A stretch of DNA of 64,000 nucleotides from Streptomyces tubercidicus (GCF_027497495.1 NZ_CP114205.1:4774001-4838000); one strand, 5' to 3'. Shown: positions 40,651 through 50,141, counted from the stretch's first letter. Notes: a model not told the origin generated them from the sequence alone. Numbers and translations: made by a program.

Positions 40651-41466
40651 TCACCTCTCCTCCGGCCCTTCCCGGCCCTCCTCGCGCAGCCACTGCGCCA
40701 CCTCCGCCCGGACCCGGCGGTCCATGGCCATGGAGAGCTCGGCCTCGACCACGCCCTTGGAGAGCGGGCGGAGCTTTTCGATGGTCTCGGTGATGTGGTC
40801 GGCCTCCTGGGGGCCGACGCCCTCGCACGCCGCGACGCGGGCGAGGACATCGGAGAGGAGGTGGGTGCGGATCAGGTCGGTGAAGACATCGGCGAGGGCG
40901 TCGGCGTGGGCGCGCACCTGGCGGCCGGCTTCCAGGACGGCGGCCAACGGGACGCCCCTGTTGACGAGTTCGGTGGAGGCGTCCAGCAGGCGGCGGCTGA
41001 TGTGGACGAACTCGTCGCCGTCGACGGCGAGATAGCCGAGGTCCAGGGACGTGCTGAGGTTCTCCGGGGTGATGTCCTTGCTGAAGTGGTCGGCGAGTTC
41101 CTCGGGGGTGAAGCGGACCGGTGTCTCCTCGGACCAGGCCGGGACCAGGGGGTTCTCCAGGCCGAGGAGTTCGCCCACCTCGCGGCCGGTGTCGAAGGCG
41201 GAGAGCAGTTCGGCGATGCCGCCGAGGGTGTGGCCGCGCTCCAGGAGGGCGCCGATGGTGCGCAGCCGGGCGAGATGGTGCTCGTTGTACCAGGCGATCC
41301 GGCCCTCGCGGCGCGGCGGCGGGATGAGCTTGCGCTCGCGGTAGAAGCGCAGCGTGCGGACCGTGATGCCGGCTTCCCTGGCCAGGTCGGCCATGCGGAA
41401 TTCGCGCGCGGGAGGGTGGTCCGCGGGCTCCGTCCGCTCGTCGTGGGGGTTCTGGTTCGCTGCCAC
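40651..41466 (-). CDS. MerR-family transcriptional regulator
   Basis: The 271-residue protein has the MerR DNA-binding domain (RMADLAREAGITVRTLRFYR, EGRIAWYNEHHLARLRTIGA) after a short acidic leader, then an effector region of ~190 residues rich in helices (EELADHFSKDITPENLSTSL, HADALADVFTDLIRTHLLSD). No cysteines suggest it is not a metal sensor. It is divergent from the BVMO operon across 218 bases and probably controls it. Confidence 0.9.
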   Translation of the reverse strand: MAANQNPHDERTEPADHPPAREFRMADLAREAGITVRTLRFYRERKLIPPPRREGRIAWYNEHHLARLRTIGALLERGHTLGGIAELLSAFDTGREVGELLGLENPLVPAWSEETPVRFTPEELADHFSKDITPENLSTSLDLGYLAVDGDEFVHISRRLLDASTELVNRGVPLAAVLEAGRQVRAHADALADVFTDLIRTHLLSDVLARVAACEGVGPQEADHITETIEKLRPLSKGVVEAELSMAMDRRVRAEVAQWLREEGREGPEER

Positions 41467-41684
41467 GGGTTCAGCCTATGCCGGGGGTGTGACGCGGGGG
41501 GCCGGTGTGCGACCGGCAGTAACTTCCTACCGTCCGCCCCCTACCGCTGGGTACGTGGCTGCCCTACGCTCCCATTGCGCCAGTGATTGCTGGCGTGGTT
41601 GGGCGGGCGGCTGGGACGGCTGCCGTGCCCGGGGCATGGCAACCGAAAATGGCAGGAAGAACGTCGAACTCGGGAGGCGGCGGG
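41467..41684. promoter_or_regulatory. Divergent control region of the BVMO operon
   Basis: The gap holds a small inverted repeat CGCCAG-TGATTG-CTGGCG (41578-41595) and a pyrimidine-rich stretch around 41525-41545. The former may be a MerR operator. GGGAGG (41672-41677) is the ribosome-binding site of the monooxygenase gene. Confidence 0.45.
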
Positions 41685-43208
41685 ATGGACGGGCGCGAGC
41701 GCGGGCATGTGCGGGTTGCGGTGATCGGATCGGGCTTCGGTGGTCTGGGGGCGGCGGTCCGGCTGCGGCGTCAGGGGATCACCGACTTCGTGATCCTGGA
41801 GCGGGCCGACGCGGTGGGCGGCACCTGGCGGGACAACAGCTATCCGGGGTGCGCGTGCGATGTGCCCTCGCATCTGTACTCCTTCTCCTTCGCGCCCAAC
41901 CCGGAGTGGCCGCGCAACTTCTCCGGGCAGCCGCATATCCGCGCGTACCTGGAGCGGGTCACCGACATCTTCGGGCTGCGGCCGCACCTCCGCTTCCAGT
42001 CGGAGGTGCGCTCCCTGCGGTGGAACGCGGAGGCGCTGCACTGGGAGGTGGAGACGGCGAGCGGGTCGCTGACCGCGGAGGTGGTGGTGTCGGCGACGGG
42101 ACCGCTGTCGGACCCCAAGGTGCCCGAGATCCCGGGGCTGGACACCTTCCCCGGCAAGGTCTCGCACTCCGCCCGCTGGGACCACGACTACGACCTGCGC
42201 GGCAAACGCGTCGCCATGATCGGTACGGGGGCCTCGGCGATCCAGATCGTGCCGGCCATCCAGCCGGACGTACAGCGCCTCACGCTCTTCCAGCGCACCC
42301 CGCCCTGGGTGCTGCCGCGCGCCGACCGGCGGATCAGCGCGGCCGAGAAATGGCTGCACACCAAGGTCCCGGCGACCCGGGCCGCGCGCCGCGGGCTGCT
42401 GTGGGGCATCCGGGAAATGCAGGTCAGCGCCTTCACCAAGCGCCCCGAGCGGCTGGGCCTGATCGAATCCCTGGCCCGGAACCATATGAAAAAGGCCGTC
42501 AAGGACCCGGCGCTGCGGGCCGCGCTGACCCCCGACTACCGCATCGGCTGCAAGCGCATCCTGCTCTCCAATACGTACTACCCGGCCCTGGCGCAGCCGA
42601 ATGTGGACGTGGTCACCGCGGGGCTGGCGGAGGTCCGCGGCAGCACCCTGGTCGGGTCCGACGGGAGTGAGGTGGAGGCGGATGCGATCGTCTTCGGCAC
42701 CGGGTTCCATGTGACCGACCTGCCGATCGCGAAGCGCGTCACGGGTGTCCACGGGACGACGCTGGCCGAGGAGTGGAAGGACGGCATGGAGGCGCTGCGC
42801 GGCGCCACCGCGGCCGGTTTCCCCAACTTCCTCACCATCATCGGGCCCAACACCGGCCTAGGGAACAGCTCGATGATCCTGATGATCGAGGCGCAGCTGA
42901 ACTATCTGGCCGACTTCATGCGCCAGCTGGACGTCCTCGGCGGGAAGATCGCGCTCGACGCCCGGCCGTCCGCTGTCCAGGACTGGAACCGCAAGCTCCA
43001 GCAGCGGATGACCCGCACGGTGTGGAGCACCGGCGGCTGCGACAGCTGGTATCTGGACGCCAACGGCCGCAACAGCACCGTCTGGCCGGGGACGACCGGG
43101 GAGTTCAAGAAGGTCACCCGGCAGGTCGACCTGGCGGAGTACGAGGTGCTGCGGCCGCCGAAACCCGCGGGCAGCAGCACCGGCGAGCGCGCGGAGGTGG
43201 CCGTATGA
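41685..43208 (+). CDS. Flavin-containing Baeyer-Villiger-type monooxygenase
   Basis: The enzyme would insert oxygen next to a ketone carbonyl to form an ester or lactone using FAD and NADPH. The 507-residue protein has an FAD site VIGSGFGGLGAAVRL (Gly residues 15-20), the BVMO fingerprint FPGKVSHSARWD (155-166; F-x-G-x3-H-x3-W-D), an NADPH site MIGTGASAIQI, and FGTGFHVTDL plus GPNTGLGNSSMILMIEAQ. It overlaps the next gene by four bases (ATGA). Together with that hydrolase and the SDR it suggests a ketone degradation route. The aromatic or alicyclic substrate cannot be named. Confidence 0.92.
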   Translation: MDGRERGHVRVAVIGSGFGGLGAAVRLRRQGITDFVILERADAVGGTWRDNSYPGCACDVPSHLYSFSFAPNPEWPRNFSGQPHIRAYLERVTDIFGLRPHLRFQSEVRSLRWNAEALHWEVETASGSLTAEVVVSATGPLSDPKVPEIPGLDTFPGKVSHSARWDHDYDLRGKRVAMIGTGASAIQIVPAIQPDVQRLTLFQRTPPWVLPRADRRISAAEKWLHTKVPATRAARRGLLWGIREMQVSAFTKRPERLGLIESLARNHMKKAVKDPALRAALTPDYRIGCKRILLSNTYYPALAQPNVDVVTAGLAEVRGSTLVGSDGSEVEADAIVFGTGFHVTDLPIAKRVTGVHGTTLAEEWKDGMEALRGATAAGFPNFLTIIGPNTGLGNSSMILMIEAQLNYLADFMRQLDVLGGKIALDARPSAVQDWNRKLQQRMTRTVWSTGGCDSWYLDANGRNSTVWPGTTGEFKKVTRQVDLAEYEVLRPPKPAGSSTGERAEVAV

Positions 43209-44209
43209 GCCGCCGCCCCGCCCATGTCACCAACGGGCCGTACGCCCCGCCGGTGCCGCGGACGACGCGCACCGTCACCTCGGCGGACGGCGCCCGGGTG
43301 TACACCGAGGTCCATGGCCCCGAGTCCGCCCCCGCCGTCGTCCTGGCGCACGGCTGGACCTGCTCGACCGCCTTCTGGGCCCCGGTGGTCCGCGATCTGG
43401 CCACCGACCACAAGGTCATCGTCTACGACCAGCGGGGTCACGGCCGCAGCCCCGCCACCGGGCCGGCCGGTCACAGCACCCATGCCCTCGCCGATGACCT
43501 GGTCGCCGTACTGGAGGCGACCCTGACGACGGGCGAACGCGCCGTGCTGGGCGGCCACTCCATGGGCGGCATGACGATCATGGCCGCCGCCGAGCGGCCG
43601 CAGCTGCGCGAGCGGGCCGCCGCCGCCCTGCTGTGCAGCACCGCCAGCGCCGGACTCCCCGCCGAATCAACGGTGTGCCCCCTGCGCAGCCCACAGGGCC
43701 GCCGACGCGCCCACGGGCTGATGCTGCGCTCACGGGCCCCGCTCGGCCCTGTATCGCCGCTCACCAGGCTTGCACTGAAGTACGCCACCATGGGGCCGGG
43801 CGTCACCGCCGAACAGATCGAGGCATGTGTGCGCATCGTGCACGGCTGCCCGTCCGGCGTGCGGGCCCGATGGGGCGCTGTACTGGACAGCCTCGAACTG
43901 ACCGGCGGCGCCGGGCGGCTGGAGCTGCCGACCGCGGTCCTCGTGGGCACCGCCGACCGGCTCACCCCGCTGGTGCAGGCCCGTCGGCTGGCCTCCGTGC
44001 TGCCCGATTTCCGCGGGCTGACCGAGCTGCCGGGCCGGGGCCATATGACGCCGATCGAGGACCCCGGCGCGGTCTCCGGCAGGCTGCGCGACCTGGTCCG
44101 GGACCATCTGCGGAGCACCGGCACCGGCACCGGCACCGGCAACGGCGCGGCCGCGACCGCCGAAGTCCCCCACGGCGCACGGCAGAAGAAGAAGGAGGAG
44201 ACGCCATGA
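43205..44209 (+). CDS. Alpha/beta hydrolase (esterase) of the BVMO operon
   Basis: This 334-residue hydrolase has HGWTCSTAFWAPVVRDL (oxyanion turn), YDQRGHGRSPA, the nucleophile elbow GGHSMGGMTIM (Ser119), a late Asp in VGTADRLTPL and His in PGRGHMTPIED, the complete triad. It probably hydrolyses the ester formed by the upstream monooxygenase. Starts and stops overlap by ATGA with both neighbours, implying translational coupling. A Thr-Gly repeat (TGTGTGTGNG) lies near the C-terminus. Confidence 0.9.
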   Translation: MSRRPAHVTNGPYAPPVPRTTRTVTSADGARVYTEVHGPESAPAVVLAHGWTCSTAFWAPVVRDLATDHKVIVYDQRGHGRSPATGPAGHSTHALADDLVAVLEATLTTGERAVLGGHSMGGMTIMAAAERPQLRERAAAALLCSTASAGLPAESTVCPLRSPQGRRRAHGLMLRSRAPLGPVSPLTRLALKYATMGPGVTAEQIEACVRIVHGCPSGVRARWGAVLDSLELTGGAGRLELPTAVLVGTADRLTPLVQARRLASVLPDFRGLTELPGRGHMTPIEDPGAVSGRLRDLVRDHLRSTGTGTGTGNGAAATAEVPHGARQKKKEETP

Positions 44210-45087
44210 GGGCGAGCAGGGATCTGGCCGGGCAGGTCGTGGTGGTGACCGGGGCGGCGCGCGGGGTCGGTGCGCTGCTGGCCCGCAAGCTGTCGGCGCG
44301 CGGTGCGACGCTGGCGCTGGTCGGTCTGGAGCCGGACGAGCTGCGCGGGGTCGCGGCCGCGCTACCCGGCCCGGCGCACCACTGGCACGCCGATGTCACC
44401 GACCACGGGGCGATGGCCCGGGTGGCGGACGAGGTCAAGGACCGTTTCGGGAAGGCCGATGTGGTCGTCGCCAACGCCGGGGTGGCGACCGGCGGCCCGT
44501 TCGCCGACTCCGACCCGGTCGCCTGGAAACGGGTCATCGAGGTCAATCTCATCGGGGGCGCGGTCACCGGCCGGGCCTTCCTGCCCCTCCTGACGGCCTC
44601 CCGCGGCTACTTCCTGCAGATCGCCTCGCTGGCCGCGATCACCCCGGCGCCGATGATGACCGCGTACTGCGCCTCCAAGTCGGGCGCCGAGGCGTTCGCG
44701 CACAGTCTGCGCGCCGAGGTCGGCCACCGGGGCGTACGGGTCGGCGTCGGCTATCTGAGCTGGACGGACACCGACATGGTGCGGGGCGCGGACCGGGACG
44801 ACCTGATGCGCGAGCTGCGCTCCCGGCTGCCCTGGCCGTCGAACAAGACCTATCCGCCGGGCCCCGCCGTCGACCGGATCGTCGCGGGCATCGAGCGCCG
44901 CTCCGCCCATGTCTACGGGCAGTGGTGGCTGCGCGGGATGCAGTCGGTCCGGGGGTATCTGCCGGCGCTCATCGGGACGGTGGGGCAGCGGGAGATGCGG
45001 CGCTTCGGGGACCGGCTGGACGGGATGCGGGTCGGTCTGCTGGGGGCCGGCGGCGAGGCCGACGAGAAGGCGCGGGCGGACCGGTGA
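44206..45087 (+). CDS. Short-chain dehydrogenase/reductase
   Basis: The 293-residue SDR has the cofactor loop VVTGAARGVGALLARKL, NAG motif VVANAGVATGG, catalytic serine in LQIASLAAITPAP and the Y-x-x-x-K pair in AYCASKSG (Tyr154, Lys158). AAGGAGGAG precedes the ATG. In this operon it may oxidise the alcohol that precedes the ketone, or reduce a product. It is the last of three coupled genes. Confidence 0.92.
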   Translation: MRASRDLAGQVVVVTGAARGVGALLARKLSARGATLALVGLEPDELRGVAAALPGPAHHWHADVTDHGAMARVADEVKDRFGKADVVVANAGVATGGPFADSDPVAWKRVIEVNLIGGAVTGRAFLPLLTASRGYFLQIASLAAITPAPMMTAYCASKSGAEAFAHSLRAEVGHRGVRVGVGYLSWTDTDMVRGADRDDLMRELRSRLPWPSNKTYPPGPAVDRIVAGIERRSAHVYGQWWLRGMQSVRGYLPALIGTVGQREMRRFGDRLDGMRVGLLGAGGEADEKARADR

Positions 45088-45215
45088 GCGGCCGCTGAGC
45101 ACCGCCGTCCCTTACGGAACGTAGTCATCCGTGATCGAAATGCGAGCAATGTCCGGGCGTGTCACGCTGAACGGGGCCCAAACCCCCCTCAAACACCCCA
45201 CTAGGAGTGAACAGC

Positions 45216-45461
45216 ATGGGCATCAAGGACCAGTTCCAGGACAAGGCCAACGAGCTGAAGGACCAGGCGCACAAGGCCATGGGTGACTCCCGCGAGCAGG
45301 GTCACGAGCGTCAGCGCCAGGACCAGGAGCGTGGCGGTCAGCGCCCGGAGCGGGAGGGTGACCGCCGTCAGGGCGGCCAGCAGCCCCGTGACCGTGGCCA
45401 GCAGGGCCGTCGTCCGGCCCAGGACGCGATGGACGCCGCCGAGGGCCGCTTCCAGAGCTGA
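45216..45461 (+). CDS. CsbD-like small stress protein
   Basis: The 81-residue, highly charged protein begins MGIKDQFQDKANELKDQA, then becomes Gln/Arg/Gly-rich, as in CsbD-family general-stress proteins of Streptomyces. In Bacillus CsbD belongs to the sigma-B regulon; no sigma-B-type promoter consensus is evident here. AGGAG lies eight bases before the ATG. A strong hairpin follows. Confidence 0.75.
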   Translation: MGIKDQFQDKANELKDQAHKAMGDSREQGHERQRQDQERGGQRPEREGDRRQGGQQPRDRGQQGRRPAQDAMDAAEGRFQS

Positions 45462-45510
45462 CGTGGCACGTCCTGAACACCACGCGCGGCGGCGTACGCG
45501 CCATGCGTGA

Positions 45511-45540
45511 GGGGCGCACCCGGTCGACCGGGTGCGCCCC
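45511..45540 (+). terminator. 14-bp hairpin terminator after the CsbD-like gene
   Basis: GGGGCGCACCCGGT (45511-45524) and its exact complement (45527-45540) form a tight stem with a CG centre. It lies between the convergent CsbD-like and transpeptidase-like genes and may act on both. Confidence 0.85.
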
Positions 45541-45600
45541 ACCGCTTCCCCCCTGTGTCCCCCCAACCTCCGCGCCGACGAGGTCAGTCGGCGCCCGAGG

Positions 45601-46230
45601 TCAGCTGACGACCTTGAGCTTCTCCGGCCAGCCGTACCGCTCGGCCTTGCTGAAGAGGTTGTTGATGTCCGTCGGGTTCAGCTTGATGCAGCCCAGCGAG
45701 CGGTAGTCATCGGAGCCCTCCCAGCGGTAGGGGTTGTCCTTGCCGGGCTCGGGGGACGCCTGGCTGCCCTCGGGCCACATCTCGCTGTGCACGAACAGCT
45801 CGGCGCGGGTGGTCCGGCCGTTCTCGCACAGCTTGTCCTCGACGTGTATGACCTTGCCGTTGATGCCCTGGTCCCCGCCGTTGTAGTGCGCGTCGTGGGC
45901 CAGCACCTGGTAGCTGCCGTTGGGCAGCCAGCCCTGCGAGGTGGCGCATTCGTCCTTGCCGCGCGGGCCGCCGTCGCCGGAGCCGGCGCGGTACTTGGCG
46001 AGCACCGTGTCCTTGGCGTCCGGAACGCTCTGCATCAGGTAGAGCCGCGAGTTGTGCGGGTTGCTCTGGTTCTTGTTGAAGTAGAGGTACGTACCGTCGG
46101 CCGCGGCCGTCCCGGTGGTCTTCCCGGACGCCGGCTGGGCGGCCAGCGCGGGGGTGGCTGCGGTGGCGGTCAGGCCGCCGGCCAGAGCCAGCACGGCGGC
46201 CAGCGGCGCGATCCGGTGACGGATTCCCAT
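45601..46230 (-). CDS. Secreted L,D-transpeptidase (YkuD)-like protein with altered active-site motif
   Basis: The 209-residue precursor has a signal peptide (PLAAVLALAGGLTATAAT, cut near ALA/AQ) and a C-terminal region resembling YkuD: ELFVHSEMWPEGSQ with a conserved His, then DDYRSLGCIKLNPTDI. Canonical L,D-transpeptidases have S-H-G-C; here it is S-L-G-C, so the Cys is kept but the preceding His is Leu. This matches a variant set of Streptomyces proteins in my memory, but activity is uncertain. A LYFNKNQ-like segment and two further cysteines (ECATS, KLCENG) are present. Confidence 0.75.
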   Translation of the reverse strand: MGIRHRIAPLAAVLALAGGLTATAATPALAAQPASGKTTGTAAADGTYLYFNKNQSNPHNSRLYLMQSVPDAKDTVLAKYRAGSGDGGPRGKDECATSQGWLPNGSYQVLAHDAHYNGGDQGINGKVIHVEDKLCENGRTTRAELFVHSEMWPEGSQASPEPGKDNPYRWEGSDDYRSLGCIKLNPTDINNLFSKAERYGWPEKLKVVS

Positions 46231-46393
46231 GGGTGTATCTCCGTTGAGCTGGGGGGTGTTGACGGGGCGTCTGCGGATGCCCCGGCCGTGGAGAGTACGA
46301 CCCGTATGTGATGAGCCCGTAACCGGAAGATGATCTTTCGTCTCTGGCCCGGTGCACGGCTGTCCGCGCAGGCGGGAGGGGGTGTGCTGAGGT

Positions 46394-46489
46394 GTCAGGA
46401 AGCAGGCTTCAGGAGCCCGCAGAGGTCAGGAAGCAGGGGCAGGCGCCCGCAGTCGTCAGGAGCCCCCGGACGTCACGCGCCCGCAGGCG
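46394..46489. repeat. Short direct repeats between the transpeptidase-like and Tricorn genes
   Basis: GTCAGGAAGCAGG occurs at 46394-46406 and 46425-46437, and shorter GTCAGGAGCCC/CGTCACGC variants follow up to the Tricorn stop. The region is otherwise empty and may be a slippage product. Confidence 0.65.
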
Positions 46490-49400
46490 TCACGCCCCCG
46501 CCGCCTCCGCCGTGCCCTCACCCCGTGGCGGCAGCGGCGGCCGCCGCAGGTCCGGCACGTCCGACAGGTCCGGAGGGGTCGACGCCGGGTGCCGCTCCAG
46601 GAGTTCCAGTGCCGTGCGGATCGCGACGCCCAGTTGGGGATGGCGGCCCTCGGCCCAGTGCAGGGGGGAGCGCAGTGCCTCGATGTCGACCTCGACGCCA
46701 TGGTTCTCCACGCCCCAGCCGTACAGGCGGAACCATGCGGCGTTCATCGGGACGGTGATCGCGGTGCCGTCGGCGAGCCGGTGCCGGCCGGTCATCCCGA
46801 CCACCCCGCCCCAGGTGCGCATGCCGACCACCGGGCCGATGCCCTGGAGCTTGAAGGCCGCGGTGATCATGTCGCCGTCGGAGGACGTCATTTCGTCGGC
46901 GACCGCGACGACCGGGCCGCGCGGCGCATTGCTGGTGTACGAGACGGGCTCGGCGTCCCGGGTCAGGTCCCAGCCCATGATGGTGCGGGTCAGCTTCTCG
47001 ATCACCAGCTCGGAGATATTGCCGCCCGCGTTGCCCCGTACGTCCACGATCAGCGCGGGCCGGGAGACCTCCATCCGCAGATCGCGGTTGAACTGCGCCC
47101 AGCCGGAGCCGCCCATGTCGGGGATGTGCAGATAGCCGCACCGGCCGCCGCTCAACTCCCGTACCACGTCCCGGCGTTTGGCCACCCAGTCCTGGTAGCG
47201 CAGCGGCCGTTCGTCGACCAGCGGGACCACCGCGACCCGGCGGGCCGGGCCGTCGCCGTCCGGCGGGGAGAACGTCAGCTCCACCGTGGTGCCGCCGGCC
47301 GCGGCCAGCAGGGGAGCGGGGCCGGCCACCGGGTCCACCGGGCGGCCGTCGACATGGGTGAGCGCGGTGCCCTCGCGGATGCCCGTGCCGGCCAGCGGTG
47401 AACGGGCCTTGGAGTCCGAGGACTCACCGGGCAGGATCCGGGTGACCACCCAACGGCCGTCCCGGCACACCAGGTTGGCGCCGAGCAGGCCCATGGCACG
47501 CTGGTAGTGCGGCGGTCCCTCGTTGCGCCGGGCGCCGGTGACATAGGCGTGCGAGGTGCCCAGTTCGCCCATCACCTCGCGCAGCAGATCGGCGAACTCG
47601 TCCGGGGAGGCGACCCGGTCCAGCAGCGGCCGGTACTGCGCCAGCACCGCGTCCCAGTCGATACCGCACATCCGCGGATCCCAGAAGTACGCCCGGGTGA
47701 TCCGGCCCGCCTCCTCGAACGCCTGGTGCCACTCCGCCACCGGATCGACATCGTGCAGGATGCGCCGCAGGTCCAGGAAGACCGTGCTGTCGCTGTCCGG
47801 CGTTTCGGTCGCCGGTACCGCGCGCAGCTCGCCCTCGTCGTTGACGACCAGCCGGGAGCCGTCGCCGCTGAGCGCGAACTCGTCGAGGGAGCTGGTGAGT
47901 TCGGTGCGCCGCGCCTTGGTCAGATCGAAGTGTTCGAGAGTGGGGCGGCCCGAGGTCTCGGCCGGGTTGGCGAAGGTCTCGCCCAGCGCACCGGAGATCG
48001 GCCAGCGCAGCCAGACCAGCCCGCCGCCGCTGACCGGCTCCAGGGAGGAGTACTTGGACGCCGCCACCGGGAACGGGGTGACCCGGTTGGCCAGCCCCTC
48101 CACCTCGACCAGCAGCGGCCCCTCGCCGGACGGCGGAGGGATCTCGTCCGGATCCAGGCCGCCCGCCGCGGGCCGGCCCTCCGGGGACAGCGCGAAGGGG
48201 GACGGGGTCGCCGACGACAGCGGGACGAGATGCGGGCGGCAGCCCAGCGGGAACGACAGATCGCCGGTGTGCACGTCGTAGACCGGGTCGAAGCCGCGCC
48301 AGGACAGGAACGCCAGATAGCGGCCGTCGCGGGTGAACACCGGCTGCTCGTCCTCGAAGCGGCCGTTGGTGACGTCCACGATGTGCCGGTCGGCGAGCCG
48401 GGCCATCTTGATCTGCCGCAGCGACCGGCCGATGCCGGGGTGCGACCAGGTCAGCCAGCGGGAGTCGGGGGAGAACGCCAGATCGCGGACCGGGCCGTTG
48501 GCGGAGCGGACCAGCTCGGTGACCCCGCCGGAGGCGTCCTCCTCGCTCGCCCCTTCCTCCGGCCGGGCCACGTCGACCAGCAGCAGCCGGCCGTCGTTGG
48601 CGGCCACCGCCAGCCGTTCGCCGTCCGGGGCGGCGGTCATCTCCTGGACCCGGCCCAGCTCCCCGGCGGCCAGCCGGCGCGGTTCGCCCGGCGCGCTGGC
48701 CCGCGGCAGGTTGGTGATCTCGATCGCGTCCTCGCCCTCGGCGTCGGTGACATAGGCGATCCGCCCGCTGTCGCCCAGCATCTCGGGGAGCCGGACCCGT
48801 ACGCCCGGGACGTCGTGGATGGTCCGGGCCGGGCCGTCGCGGTGGGTGAGCCAGTACAGGCTGCCGCGGACGCCGACCGCGCTGGCCCGCCCGGTTCCGT
48901 CCACCGCGAGCGCGGTGACGTGCGCGGCGGCCGGGACCTGGTAGGTGCGCCGCCCGGCCCGCGGGCCGCCCAGGCGCACGGCCAGCTTGCGGGGCACCGC
49001 GTCCGGGCCGAGATCGTCGATCAGCCAGAGATCACCGGCGCACTGGTAGACGATCCGCGCGCCGTCGGTGGAGGCGTGCCGGGCGTAGAAGTCGGTGTGG
49101 TCGGAGTGGCGGCGCAGATCCGTGCTGTCGGGCAGACAGGAGTAGACATTGGCGATGCCCTCGTGGTCGGAGAGGAACGCGACCCGGCCGCCGACGAACA
49201 TCACCGAGTCCAGGTGCCCGTACAGATCCGGCAGCAGCCGGGTGCCGTGCAGCCACATCCGGCCCATCGCGCCGCCCCGGTAGCGCTTCCAGGAGGCGGG
49301 CTCGTGCGGTGGTTTGCCGCTCAGCAGCAGGGTGCGGTGCTCACCGCCGATATCGGCCACCGCGATATCGGAGACCGGCCCCCAGGGCAGCTGTCCGCCG

Positions 49401-49900
49401 GGGCTGCCGTCGGTGGGCACGCTGTAGGCCCACGAGTAGTACGAGAACGGCTGGCCGTGCGAGGAGACCGCCAGGATGTGGGAGTGGCCCTCGTGGTCGG
49501 GGGGCGTCCAGCCGCAGACCCGGGCGTCGGTGCTGCCCCAGTACGTCAGCCGCCGGGCCGGGCCGCCCTCGACCGCCGCCAGATGGACCTCCGGGTCGAG
49601 GCTGCGCCAGGTGGTGAAGGCGATCTGCTGCCCGTCGGGGGAGAATCGGGGGTGGCCGACGCGGGTGCGGTCCACGGTCAGCCGCCAGGCGCGGCCGGGC
49701 TCCGCACCGTCCGGGGCGAGCGGGGCGATCCACAGATCGTCCTCGGCGGCGAAGCAGAGCAGCTCGCCGTGCAGATGCGGAAAGCGCAGATAGGAGCCGC
49801 CCGGCGGGTCCGGCCGGTCCGGTATCCGGCGCGGCTGCCCGCGAGGCTTGGCGGGGTTCGGCTCCGGGCGCGGCCCGACGGCCTCGGGTGCATCGCTCAC
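46490..49900 (-). CDS. Tricorn-type S41 serine protease
   Basis: This ~1136-residue protein combines two TolB/beta-propeller regions (GHPRFSPDGQQIAFTTWRSL, and later LAFSPDSRWLTWSHPG), a helical C1 region, a PDZ domain (ILPGESS, GTALTHVDGRPV) and a C-terminal S41 peptidase core (VDVRGNAGGNISELVIEK, the candidate nucleophile in DEMTSSDGDM at Ser1006/1007, GGVVGMTGRHRLADG). Archaeal Tricorn degrades peptides downstream of the proteasome, and actinobacterial homologues are thought to do likewise. GTG 49900 is chosen where the conserved propeller begins; a longer in-frame start would overlap the nickel operator region. Confidence 0.9.
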   Translation of the reverse strand: MSDAPEAVGPRPEPNPAKPRGQPRRIPDRPDPPGGSYLRFPHLHGELLCFAAEDDLWIAPLAPDGAEPGRAWRLTVDRTRVGHPRFSPDGQQIAFTTWRSLDPEVHLAAVEGGPARRLTYWGSTDARVCGWTPPDHEGHSHILAVSSHGQPFSYYSWAYSVPTDGSPGGQLPWGPVSDIAVADIGGEHRTLLLSGKPPHEPASWKRYRGGAMGRMWLHGTRLLPDLYGHLDSVMFVGGRVAFLSDHEGIANVYSCLPDSTDLRRHSDHTDFYARHASTDGARIVYQCAGDLWLIDDLGPDAVPRKLAVRLGGPRAGRRTYQVPAAAHVTALAVDGTGRASAVGVRGSLYWLTHRDGPARTIHDVPGVRVRLPEMLGDSGRIAYVTDAEGEDAIEITNLPRASAPGEPRRLAAGELGRVQEMTAAPDGERLAVAANDGRLLLVDVARPEEGASEEDASGGVTELVRSANGPVRDLAFSPDSRWLTWSHPGIGRSLRQIKMARLADRHIVDVTNGRFEDEQPVFTRDGRYLAFLSWRGFDPVYDVHTGDLSFPLGCRPHLVPLSSATPSPFALSPEGRPAAGGLDPDEIPPPSGEGPLLVEVEGLANRVTPFPVAASKYSSLEPVSGGGLVWLRWPISGALGETFANPAETSGRPTLEHFDLTKARRTELTSSLDEFALSGDGSRLVVNDEGELRAVPATETPDSDSTVFLDLRRILHDVDPVAEWHQAFEEAGRITRAYFWDPRMCGIDWDAVLAQYRPLLDRVASPDEFADLLREVMGELGTSHAYVTGARRNEGPPHYQRAMGLLGANLVCRDGRWVVTRILPGESSDSKARSPLAGTGIREGTALTHVDGRPVDPVAGPAPLLAAAGGTTVELTFSPPDGDGPARRVAVVPLVDERPLRYQDWVAKRRDVVRELSGGRCGYLHIPDMGGSGWAQFNRDLRMEVSRPALIVDVRGNAGGNISELVIEKLTRTIMGWDLTRDAEPVSYTSNAPRGPVVAVADEMTSSDGDMITAAFKLQGIGPVVGMRTWGGVVGMTGRHRLADGTAITVPMNAAWFRLYGWGVENHGVEVDIEALRSPLHWAEGRHPQLGVAIRTALELLERHPASTPPDLSDVPDLRRPPLPPRGEGTAEAAGA

Positions 49901-50076
49901 GCACCCATCGTTTCGGGACGGGCAAGCGGCGGCAACTCGGTCGGGTGACGCCGGTACCGCCGCCTGGCCGCGAGGTGCAGGTTCCCGCCGCTTCGCACAT
50001 ATGTGCCCCTCGGGGAGGGCGCCCAGGCGGGACCCCCCTGCGCGGGCGCCGTGACCGTTCCGCATCATGGGTGCTC

Positions 50077-50093
50077 TTGCAAGAGATTTGCAG
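50077..50093 (+). promoter_or_regulatory. Nur-type nickel-responsive operator
   Basis: TTGCAA-GAGAT-TTGCAG matches the Streptomyces Nur box (tTGCaa-N5-ttGCAa) at all but the last base. Nur is a nickel-dependent Fur-family repressor of nickel uptake. The box lies 49 bases before the cbiM start. A small hairpin GCACCA-CCAT-TGGTGC (50097-50112) follows it. Confidence 0.75.
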
Positions 50094-50141
50094 CAGGCAC
50101 CACCATTGGTGCGTTCCTGCGCCTGAAGCGGAGAAGCCGAG

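Noticed and set aside
50094..50141. Cobalamin riboswitch ahead of cbiM
   Set aside because: The interval is too short and lacks the B12-box; only a 6-bp hairpin and the ribosome-binding region follow the Nur box.
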